From assembly GCA_021613335.1 (NCBI GenBank), contig JAJTWR010000260.1, positions 876,001-940,000 on the forward strand: a DNA stretch of 64,000 nucleotides, read 5' to 3'. A model generated the notes under the pieces. That model had not been told where the DNA came from, made no database searches, and saw only the letters and a program-made list of their open reading frames with translations. The position numbers and the translations under genes were made by a program. Of the stretch, positions 38,701 to 49,135 are shown one piece after another. The stretch comes from Whitmania pigra. Its lineage: Eukaryota; Annelida; Clitellata; Hirudinida; Haemopidae. Within the stretch, counting starts at the first letter, position 1. Every line of letters starts with the position of its first letter.

Positions 38701-40200
38701 CAGATTTTACTCTCATCCAAAGACTGATAGCAGAAGAAACTAACAGGTTCAAAGAAGACAGCAAAAACATGAACACACAGCAGCAGCCTGAGGTCATCAA
38801 CAACACAAGACCAAGCAACTACAAATCCCAGGCAGCAGACAATGCTAGAGTGTCAGGCCCCATTAACGTTGGAGCAAACCAGACAAGACCTCAGTATGAT
38901 TTCAAGCCTGCTGCTAAATATGAAGAAGAATCCGAAGAGGAAGACGACGATGAGGAGGAAGAGGAGGAAGAAGAATCACCTCCACCAAGATTGCAACAGC
39001 AGGCAAGTACAAGAGTATAATCTTATCTGGTACAAACACTGGCAATGATCGATAAATACTGAGGACAGTTATTACTATATTTCCATGTGTTTTGTTTATT
39101 TTTATATACCTAAATTACATTTTCAGAGAAATGTGCCTGCTCAGGCAATACAGACAAAAAAGATTCAGCAAGAATCAGAAGACAGTGAAGATGAAGACGA
39201 CAGGGCAGGGGCAAAGATCATCAAACACGTGACGACGACTCGACAAGTAACCAAGATCGTTCCGAAACCCAAGGAAAGTTCTGAAGAGGAAGAAACTGAA
39301 GAGGAATCTGAGGAGGAAGTGCCAAGGAGCATTCCACAAAAGACCGTCACAACAGGCAAGGTCCTCAGTGCAGCTGCAGTAGCACAAGCCTCAAAACAGC
39401 AGAGTGTCAGTCAGCCTAAAGCATTAGTTCCCCAAGCTCGTCCCTTGCAGCCAACAAAACCACCGAGGCCTGCTTCGGAGTCCGAAGAGAGTGAAGAAGA
39501 GGAGGAGGAGGAGGAGGAGGAGGAAAGTGAGGAAGAAAGTGATGAGGAGGAGATGCCAATAAAGCAGGTCAATGGGAATTCTTTGAAGAACAAGGATGTC
39601 TCTTCCTTACAGAAACCCACAGTGGGCCAAAGTAAGCAAGTTCAACAACCAGCTCAGCAGCACTCTGAATCTGAAGATGATGACGACGATGATGAAGAAG
39701 AGGATGAAAAGAGTTACACAGTACAACAAAAAATTGTTCTTCCATCTCAGAAGATTGAAGGACGATATGCAAGCCGAACGACAACGGATAAGCAGCAACC
39801 TCCAATTTCGAAGCGCTTGATTGAAACTCACAGGTTGTCTCCCGTCAATTTGCCTCCCCCACTTCCAGTTACTTCCCCACCTCAGGATGAAGGCGACGAC
39901 GACGATGAGGAGGAATACGACACAGACGACGTCGACGAAGAGGGCTACGGGGAGCAGTTTCCGACACGGATCACGAACCTGACCGTGTCGCCAAACAAGC
40001 AATCAAAAGTTATCACCACAAAAACCATGCAGGGCAACAATTCCAGAACTGTCGTGAAAAAGACGGTTGTCACGACGACCAAAATAACCGGCAGACCGAG
40101 AGCCCCCATTCCAGTGGAAAGTGACGACGACGACGACGAAGACGTCGACGAGGAGTACGACGACGAACATCCAGCCCACGGAACCGAAACGGATATTTAA
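32723..40200 (+). CDS. Ankyrin-repeat protein with long acidic C-terminal tail
   Basis: Thirteen exons (32723-32851, 32955-33080, 33353-33530, 33733-33774, 33852-34116, 34407-34571, 34634-34880, 35015-35242, 37699-37801, 38003-38199, 38370-38550, 38704-39002, 39127-40200) join in phase to about 1077 residues. The first 640 or so hold ankyrin repeats in two blocks, for example MTPLSLAAALNKVEAVKLLL, KTTALMTSSFHGHSEIVRLL, GSTPLAEASRVGNLKMVEFL and GKTALILASENDDKMM, split by a charged linker. The last 450 are disordered, with repeated long Glu/Asp runs between basic and Pro/Gln-rich patches. Two introns appear to use GC donors (34881, 39003). I do not recognise an orthologue; ankyrin repeats imply protein binding and the acidic tail would suit histone or basic-partner binding. 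The end of exon 8 is the least certain junction. Confidence 0.82.
35440..37625 (+). mobile_element. L2-like LINE relic in an ankyrin-gene intron
   Basis: Fragments in several frames read as a non-LTR retrotransposon in order: endonuclease start (PDLITDKSTDVLSITETWH), RT pieces (FDTVDHDIL-like remnant near 36490, KYMDDIQIYGN near 36740) and a C-terminal part (RFLPTSTAKLICGG, then FLRKLHWLKIEDKIIFKILLLMY, then WNSLPTEI-like and FKSSLKTYLF-like). The last blocks are characteristic of L2. Frameshifts and stops throughout make it dead. It sits in sense orientation in the intron 35243-37698. Confidence 0.85.
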
Positions 40201-40324
40201 TCGAGCAGCCACTTATTTTTTTAAAGACAATTACAATGCCAAGATGGAGACTGATGAATTAATTGTATTTAATAGAACATAACAATAACACTTCCTAAGC
40301 AAGTTTACAACATTTAATCTGAAG

Positions 40325-41988
40325 CTAGTGGACAAATTTTTTTAAATTAGTTTTTGGAAATAAATCTCTGGAGACATTTTCCTTGCTGCTTTTTGTGGGA
40401 GGGACCCTGTTCGCGTGCGGTCGGATGCATTCTTCAGGAGGGGTCGTTTCCTCGACAAAGCTTTCATCGAAAACAAATTTCACTCTTGGCGTGGCATTCT
40501 GCTGCCTGTTGCTGACAAAACGCGAACTCGACTTCAGTATGCTGTGGTGTGCAGCAGGATCGCAAACTCTGGAAAAATTGAAGATGGCATCGGCCAGAGT
40601 GATTTCTAAAATTTGTTAAAGACTCCAAACAAAATCCTTTAGTTGTTGCTCTTATCAGACCAAACTCGAGTGCAACCCGATGAATATGTGCAGTTTCTAT
40701 ATGAAGTTAGGTGCTTTTGAAAGTTGGCGAGTTGCTGAAAGTGGCGGACAAACCTGTTATCGTCGTCCTCCCGAGTCACTTTCAGTGGTGTTGCCTCGTA
40801 CTTGAGATACGTTTCCACATCATTCATGGAGGATCTACAATTTATGGATCAGATGTGAAATGTCTTGTAAAATGTTATCTTTTGGTAAGAATTCATTGAA
40901 ATAAGAGAAAAATAACTTGTATGAGAGGTCGCCTTCGAACAAATCGGAATGATTCTTAGTGGACAGCTTCTCTTCTGGCCACTGCTTGAGAATTTCATCG
41001 ATGTCTTGCAATGACCACTTTGATGAGGTTCTACTTTCACTAAAGGTTTAAGTTTAGCCTGATATTGGTTATTGAAAAGTCATTGGGATTAGTTACAAAA
41101 TCACATGTAACAATTGCCATTTGATTTTATCTGATCAGCATCGATGAGAAAGACATTTGACTAAAATACAATGTAGTCTTACTATATGACTTTAACAATA
41201 TTTGACAAAGCCATTGAAGTACTTTACTTTATTCCCACATTGTTGGCATCTGATGTTTCGGACAGCAACAGCGAATCAAGTCTTTTGCTGAAGTCATCAT
41301 TAATTACGTTTGGTGAAATCTTGCAATGTGACAGTTCTTTTGATTCAATGTCTTTTGTAATTATTTTAAGGAAATCGTTTAAATCTGTGTCTTTGTGAGC
41401 CGAGTCATTTTGCATGCATACAGTTCCAGATCTAAAAATATATGTCAATAATACCAATACATATGCTATATTAATACAAAACTAACCCTCCAACATTATG
41501 TGAAGGAGCACAATCCATTAAATCTTCTAAAATTTCTGAGAAATTTAAAATGAAAACTTGTATATGTATAGGCAAATACCATCATAAAATGAAATGTTTA
41601 TTATTGTAAACAGCAGTAACTTCAAAATGTCAGGCTTTTAATAACCATTTGAAATCTTTGTCTGAAAAAGTGTTTGGTTTTCCGAGAGAAAACACAAATA
41701 ATTTTGCATTGCCGTTTCCAGAGGGCTTTGAGACAGAACTTGATTCAATTTGTTCTTAGAATTAGTCTGCAAAAAAAATTTCCATGAAACAGAGCAATAT
41801 CAACGATGAAAAACTTCAAGTACCACTAAAGACTTCAAATCTTCTTTTATGGTACTCAGTTCGTCAGATCCAACTGATTTGGTAATGATATTGTAATGCT
41901 CGAAATTGTTTTTTGAGTGAGTGTTAACATCATTGACAGTGCTCCTCGTCTCAGTGTAAACTGAGTCCAAGTTATCAAAAATATTCAT
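40325..41988 (-). CDS. Helical/disordered protein, possibly SKA3-like
   Basis: Seven exons (41824-41988, 41646-41766, 41487-41535, 41228-41431, 40917-41039, 40677-40834, 40325-40605) join with consistent phase to 366 residues. The first 110 or so are helical (STIKEDLKSLV, NKLNQVLSQSPLETAMQNYL), followed by a Ser/Asp-rich middle, the compact motif SSKWSLQDIDEILKQWPEEK, and TPLKVTREDD. Size and layout (N-terminal helices, disordered middle, TP..VT motif near the end) loosely recall the kinetochore protein SKA3, but similarity is too thin to name it. The gene is convergent with the ankyrin gene; the two stop codons are only 125 bases apart. The exon 6 donor is weak and is the least certain part. 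Confidence 0.65.
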
Positions 41989-43119
41989 CTTGGGCTAATG
42001 TCGTTGTCTAACAAATACCGCCGAATTTTTGACAATGTTTACAAAAACTTCACATTATGTACACAAATACATGCAGTGTTATATAATTATTTTTAGTTAT
42101 TTTATTAAATACTAAAATATTAATTACCTGGTATTTTTAAACAGTTAAAAAAATTACTTTTATACCGCTATAAAAGTAACATATTATTATTATTATTATT
42201 AAATTAACTAGTTACATGTATTAGCTCTGCAATTTAGTTTTATGTAAAGTAAAATTAAAAACAACTCTATCGTATTAAAAATTAATATCGTTGTTATCAC
42301 TTCATTAATAATTATTAAGTCAATTAAATTGCGGATAGTGAGAAAGAAAATTTACTATTGCGTTATAGTAGAATGACCTCAAAAGCTGGAAAGATAACTG
42401 TTGTTGTCCATTAAAAAGGGCAAGACTTACTAATAGAATTTCAACTTCCTTGTAGATCAATAGATATTTCAAGACACAATTTTCATATTGTCTTCGCTTT
42501 ACGTTTCTGCTCAACCTGGTCAAATTTATAAACGGTATATATGAAATTAGTTTTGATAATAAACAAAAGTTAATGTATTTAAGAACAAAGAAAATGTAAG
42601 AATATAAAAATAAGAGTCAAACACTATAATTTAAATCTTTGACCATCTCTATTTTGCGAATACAAATCATTGTTATGGCTTGGGTAATAGCTGTTCTAGA
42701 ATATTGAGGGTCGAAAATTGACCGATGCCATCGATGTTAGTTTCGTATGATCTGTTTAAAAACTGTATAGTTTTATATTCACAACATTTAAGTGTTTAAT
42801 TGCTCGGCTGATACTTTCGAAGTGGATGTAATTCGAATAACGTGCTGGGAAAATGGTCTCCCGCCAACTAGAAACAATGGAATTTGTTCGATATCATGAA
42901 GTCGCCCGAAATGGACTACTAGTTTGCTTTAATCTAGCACATATTTAAGTGTTATTCGTTGATAACATGTAGCTATTCGCCTAATTTTCGATTCGATGAT
43001 TACTTAAGAGAGCACGTTTTTTTCGTTGATATTTTGATTTCATCATCGTTCAAACATAGGTGGGATGTTTTATGCTTTGTTTGCTGACTGAGGTTTTATT
43101 TTGTAGTGGTTCTTCAGAG
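41989..43119. other. Intergenic, divergent promoters
   Basis: Separates the leftward SKA3-like candidate from the rightward Pumilio gene. AT-rich, with a short ATT repeat at about 42184-42201. No coding frame is supported. Upstream non-coding exons of the Pumilio gene may lie here, because the ATG exon at 43120 is preceded by an acceptor-like pyrimidine-AG. Confidence 0.4.
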
Positions 43120-46100
43120 ATGAGTGGAGAAGCTTCTGTGCAACACCCACCTCACGAATCTTCTCATACTAATGTACAAATAAATGATAACATGGAATTT
43201 AATAAACAAAGATGGGATTCTACTCCTTCAAAAAAGAATGAGGCAGTGCCTTTCAGTCAGGTCGGCATAAATACCCAAGTAATTAAAGATTTCAAAATCA
43301 AGTCAATATTCCAAAAATGTTGCTCCTACAGCCATACTAAGCTGTATTTTATGAATATTTATTATTTCTTGTCAAAGTGGATTACATTTAATAACATTTA
43401 TTGTTTTATTAGCAAATAATTGTTATGCCTTGATGGATTTCTGTTGCACATTTAAAAAGTGCCAGTAAATTTTGTATTCAATATTGACAAAATATATAAA
43501 CTGCCTTGTTCAACCATATATCACATTTTGTCACAAAGGCAATCCTTGTTCTTCGAATTTATCAAATATCTCCTAATCTCGTTTAATTGTGCTTTTCTTG
43601 CTTAATGCACCTCACTAAAGTATGGTTAGGTAATGTATTATTTTCCCAATGCCACAATTATTATGGAGTCCAAAATGCTGAAATACAACTAACTAATTGA
43701 AGCCTTTCCTAATGATTACTTCATCTTGAATGTTAATTAATCTAATAAATCTTCTGTTTTATGTTTTAATTGTTCATTCACCAATTATATATTTATTTTA
43801 AAATCATGCTCATGTTCTAAAATGATTTGTAGGCAATAACTGTTTCTGATCTCGAGAGGGAGTTACATAGATTGGCATTTGATAGTGGTTCGGTAAGTAA
43901 TCTTTATGGCTGAAAAGAAAGAGGTATTTAATTTGTTATATTTTTTTTTGTTAAGGATGCTGAAAAAGCATGGAGCAAGAATTCAGTTTGTGAAGTCGAC
44001 GGAGCAAATAAAGTGTTTGGGCCTGTCGGCTCAAATAATCTTTGGTTGAACAGAGATGATAATTGGAACAGTAATTCAGGTTGGTTGGTTTTTAGCCACA
44101 TTTTATCTCGTTTTCTATGTGCTTCTTGCTATCAAAGGGGATACACTAGGAGTGAACATGGCAGAATATGTTTTAGGAACATCACCATCTCAAAGAGAGA
44201 GTCTGTCACGCAGAATTCCACATAGATTTGTAGGTTTCTTTGTGACTTGCGTTCGTCTTTTGAGAAATTCTTGATTCAGTACTGATTAACAGGGCAACAT
44301 CAACGGCAACGATCCGTCGGACCTGATGGCTGCCGAGACCCTGGGCTACGACGCCTTGAACCACAACACCTCCGACAATATGATTGGTGAAAATTTGTGT
44401 AACGGTTTCGACAAGAACTACAGGTACGCAGTCCTTTGTTTTCAATGTATCTGTTCTTGGCTGAAGAATGGCAGTTGCAGTGATTAGTAATTTTAAACTT
44501 GCTTCAGAATGGTGACTTCAAAGGAATCTCAGCAGTTGCTGGCAGCAAATTCACCCAACATGGATTTCTCGATGTCATCGACTACTAATATTCTCCCAGT
44601 CAGCCATAAGAGTGTCAACGACAATCTCTTCAGCCCCTTCATGAACCCTCCATCTCTCTTCCAGCGTTCGCATCTCGAACAGAATTTCCAGCAGACCCAA
44701 ACCTTAGAGGAAAGTGACCAAGTTGCCCTCGATCCAAGTTGTGCTTCTGATTTCCATTTGGATTCCTCATGCTACCCTCAGTTCTTCCAATCTTCTGGTC
44801 CCATGATGCACTCATCTCCTCCTTATGTTGAGTATCCCAACCAACAGGTATTTCTCCTGCTATTCATGAAATGTTTCATTAGATGATGGAACGTCAACAA
44901 ACTGAGCATTTGTGGTTTTACAGATGATGCAACTGCGCCAACAACAACAGTCTGTCGCTCTTGTGCCACAACAACAATATGCCTATTCCTCAGATCAGAT
45001 GCTAGGTTGTTTTTCATTTATTTACTTTTATTCTACTGAATGTTTTATGTTTAACCGAATGAGATTATTACCCGTGCATTATGCAGACTTGAGTTTATAA
45101 GTTATATTTTCTATCATTATACAGCCTATGTACCACCCTCTCCTTGTGTCATAAATTCACCAGAATCCTACACTGTTGGAATGCCTGTTGCCAGTGAGTC
45201 CAGTTGTAATTCAGAATAAGTAGCTAGCTTCTCTAAACACAGCCAGGATTTTTGAAGCAATCATGTTATGGTGAAATTTATTTGAATTGAATATTATCTA
45301 AGCCCCGAACCTATTTTAGGTCAGATGGTCCCTCCCTATTTCGGTTTGCCGAGCCAATGGCCCGTTTATCCGTCGAACAATCCGGCCCTCCTTCAGCAGC
45401 AGGCTCCGTCGTCGAAGTTCGTTCCGTCGACTCAGTCGTCGTCTGCGAAGAGCGTCAGTTCGAGCAGGGACATGAGCCCTCAGCGTATGATGCCCGATTC
45501 TAACATGACTGGCCTCGTGCCTCTCCAAGGTATAAAGATTTATATTTATATTTATATCACCTCAGTACATGGCCATGTTGTTACACTCAGGAGGGGCCCA
45601 GCAAGGCTACCAGTTTTTAACTCCAGCATATTATGACCAGAGTGGTCAACTCATGGCCGGAAATGGGAGGAACATGCTTAGATTGGTATCTCCCGCTCCT
45701 TTGATGGTTAACACGGCAACTCCGTCACAGAATCCGGGTGTGGATCTTCATTGCTTTTATATAATTATTCATTAAAAAACTATTTGGTTCGTGGAGATAG
45801 GTGTCGTGCAAGTAATTTCGTAGATATTAAAATCACGCTTATAATGTATAATATTTGAATGATTCATAAGACTGTTTGTTCCAGGTGTGAGGTTGCCTTC
45901 ATCAGGTGGATTGTTTACTCCAGCACCTGGTGGCAATGGAATGTACAACTCCAGACTTGCTTGGTCACACCATGGGCAAGGAGGTCGGTTTCCTATATTT
46001 TATGCTATTTTGTGAATAATTCTGTTTAATTTATTAATTAATACTCATGCATGAGCCGAGAATATATAGTCATCTTAATGACCAATATTGCCAGGCTACA

Positions 46101-48189
46101 TACAAGAAATGTTTGCAATAATTATAAAAAAAATTTGCTCAGGTCAGAGAAAGGATCATGAACAGGACTTGGTGAATTTGGTGAATGTTCCCAAGTTTTC
46201 TGAACCAAATGATTTGTTCCAACCTAACTTTTCATCCCTTCCTTCAAATAATCTGCCATCTGGATTGGGTGGCATGAATAGTAAGTATTACTTTCTGAAT
46301 TCAGAATCATTGCACTCCCATCTATCTCTGCCATTGTGTCTTTTAGATTTTGGAATGCCAAGACAAGTTTCAGACATGAAGTTCAAGTCTGCCACACCAT
46401 TCAACAACATCTTCTTCAACTCTGCCTTGTTTCCGCAGCAGAGAAACGATTGCATGCCAAAAGAGGTCACGGGTCGGAGCCAACTGCTCGAAGATTTCAG
46501 GGCGAACAGAGTTCCTAGTCTGTCGTTGAAGGACTTGGTCAACCACGTCGTCGAGTTCTCGCAAGACCAGCACGGATCCAGGTTCATACAACAGAAATTG
46601 GAACATGCGACCCCTGCCGAAAGACTTCTGGTTTTTAATGAGATTCTCTCGGCCGCCTACACTCTGATGACCGACGTTTTTGGAAACTACGTCATTCAAA
46701 AGTTCTTCGAGTACGGGACTCCGGAGCAGAAGCAGACTTTGGCACTACGTGTGAGAGGTCACGTTCTCACTCTTGCAGTCCACATGTACGGCTGCAGAGT
46801 CATCCAAAAGGCGTTGGAGTCCATTCCACCGGAAATGCAGGTTTGTTTAAGTTTCTTGCATTACATTACCATATGTTTTGAACTGGATGATGAATGTTTG
46901 AAATTGTTTAGGTTGAGATTGTGAAAGAACTCGATGGGAGCGTTCAGAGATGTGTCAAAGATCAAAATGGGAACCATGTCGTTCAGAAGTGCATTGAAAC
47001 TATTGATCCCATCCATCTGGATTTCATAACCAATTCCTTCAAGGGACAGGCTGTAGCCTTGGCGATGCATCCTTATGGCTGCAGGGTCATTCAGCGCATC
47101 TTGGAACACTGCAACCAGGATCAGATTAGACCAATTATGGATGAGCTTCTCCTACAAACTGAGATACTTGTCAATGATCAGTATGGAAACTATGTCATTC
47201 AGCACATTCTAGAGCATGGACAAGCAGATGACAAGTCAAAAATTGTACAACAACTGAAAGGCAAGATTATGACCCTTAGTCAGCACAAGTTTGCCAGGTA
47301 TAATGCAATCTCATAATTTTGTGTTATAAGGATTTAACTGATGTATGTGGTCATTATTATAACATTAACTCAACTCATCCCCAGCAATGTCATAGAAAAG
47401 TGTGTGACACATTCATCAAAGGCAGACAGAGCTGCCATTATTGAAGAAGTTTGCGCCATGTCCGAAGGGTTAGGAAGTTTTTTGTAGTTCTTTAATGCAG
47501 CTTTGTTTTGAGGTGGTTTACGAATTTATTGGATCAAACAAACAAGCCGTCATATAGAAAAAAAATCATAAAGCGAAAGCACTAAATAAATTCAAATAAA
47601 CCCAAAGGAAGCCTTAAGGAAGCACATGCTTCCACTGTTGTACTGACCCTAAAATTAGCTATATACAAAATCATAAGCTATACACTTCCACTTAATCAAT
47701 ATTGTTTGCATGACATTTTGAATAATAATATAATGAAAAAGCAATTTAATAAGGCATCTGTTTAGCTGAGTTGGATACTTTATAAACGAAGGCATGGAGA
47801 ATAATTTGAGAGTGGACTTAGAAAAAGAAGGACTATGTTCATTCTATATTTTAAATTAGCATTATAAAAATAGTGTGCCTTAAAATTAGTAATTTAAATA
47901 ATTTACTGTTATTAACTGTGATTGCATCTGAATTCTCCATTGAAGGCCATTGACTGCGCTGTATACAATGATGAAGGATCAGTTTGCCAACTATGTCGTC
48001 CAGAAGATGATTGACATTGCTGATCCTCCTCAGCGTAAACTCCTCCTCCAAAAGATCAGACCCCACGTGCCTATTCTTCGTCGTTACGCCTACGGGAAGC
48101 ATATCTTGGCCAAGCTCGAGAAGTTCTACGTGAAGTGCGCATCGGAGATCGGACCGATTGGAGCTCCTCCAACGAGCAATTCCATGTGA
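43120..48189 (+). CDS. PUM: Pumilio-family RNA-binding translational repressor
   Basis: About fifteen exons. The N-terminal half is disordered and Gln/Ser/Pro-rich with family landmarks: [34 protein letters not shown], and [12 protein letters not shown] followed by [10 protein letters not shown]. The C-terminal PUM-HD (about 46450-48180) shows all eight repeats with RNA-contact triplets in order: SRFIQ, NYVIQ, CRVIQ, NHVVQ, CRVIQ, NYVIQ, SNVIE, NYVVQ. This code is identical in its base-contact positions to human PUM1/2, predicting recognition of UGUANAUA. The protein binds 3' untranslated regions in the cytoplasm and recruits deadenylase and, in many animals, Nanos. The PUM-HD is highly conserved, while the N-terminus diverges. 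The exact first exon and some N-terminal borders are not settled. Confidence 0.95.
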
Positions 48190-49135
48190 TTCCTTGGCTG
48201 AGGGATTAGCTTGAAGATGTTTTGATTTGTAACAAATTGTCTACTGTTTGTAGTTTTGATTATATTGTCTATATTCTTTATCTTGTGTGTAGTAATATAC
48301 ATAAACCATTTTAACTCTTATAACTCTCTCTCTGTTATTAACATGTAATTGTTTCATCATGTGTATTTGCATCTAATGAGATCTTGGCTGGACATGTTTT
48401 GAGATGGTGGACATTTTGTAATTAAAGCATGTTCTGTCGTATCTTCCTCGCATGAAGTTTGCACTTGTTAAGATTCTCTTGTATATAATGCTGATTTTTC
48501 TATGACTTGTAACTGTTTATGTGTACATACAGTGCTCTAAGGTGGTTACGAAATGTCTGTATATTTACCACTGACGATGCAAGAACGCGTCTAGGCAAGT
48601 TGTGTCGTTTGGAATTGTTAAAATGTAAAGTAAATATCACCACCTCAGGTTTGTGCTTGATCGATAACATGGCACTTGCTGATAACATGGCACTTGCATT
48701 TGTGCATTAAAAATTGGCATAGGATGGTGTTGGCATTGCTGCAAGCTTGTGTCACCAAGGGCTTAATCAAGATTTTAAATCGCATTTCGTTTCTGTTTTA
48801 TGTGAATAATAAAAGCGGACGCTACATTGATTGGATGTATTGCTCTTGTTGCCGTCTCAAGTGTGTGGATTCGCCTTTTATGGAATTTATTCGAAAGTAG
48901 ATTGAGTGAAATATAATTGTTAGTTCTTAGTTGTTGTGCTACATTTTGGGTCGGGAGTTTTGGTTCCAGTTTGTTGGGTTGTTGGCTGCGGAGTCCTGCC
49001 TCGTCGGGCATGGTTTGGGCAAACTTTCCACTTGTGCACGTTCGTTAGGTTGGAATCGAAAAGAAACAGAACGCTAAGATTCAGATTTTATTAAAGGTTT
49101 GGTAATAAAATTAGTTTTCAGAGTGACTATGAATA
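48190..49135. other. PUM 3' region and convergent gap to ABCB8
   Basis: Holds the probable PUM 3' untranslated region. A short tandem duplication of GATAACATGGCACTTGC occurs at about 48663-48698. The ABCB8-like gene ends at 49136 from the other side, so the two genes converge. No additional gene is supported. Confidence 0.5.
48480..48529 (+). promoter_or_regulatory. Two Pumilio response elements in the PUM 3' region
   Basis: TGTATATA at 48480-48487 and TGTACATA at 48522-48529 both fit TGTANATA, the motif predicted for this gene's own product. They lie about 290 and 333 bases after the stop, and before a poly(A) signal AATAAA at 48808-48813, so they would be in the 3' untranslated region if that signal is used. 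Autoregulation is an inference. Confidence 0.5.

Noticed and set aside
39165..40212. Several minus-strand open frames rich in Ser, Val and Phe
   Set aside because: They are the antisense reading of the acidic, GAA/GAC-rich last exon of the ankyrin gene.
46288..46699. Minus-strand open frames over the Pumilio domain
   Set aside because: Antisense shadows of strongly conserved PUM-HD codons.
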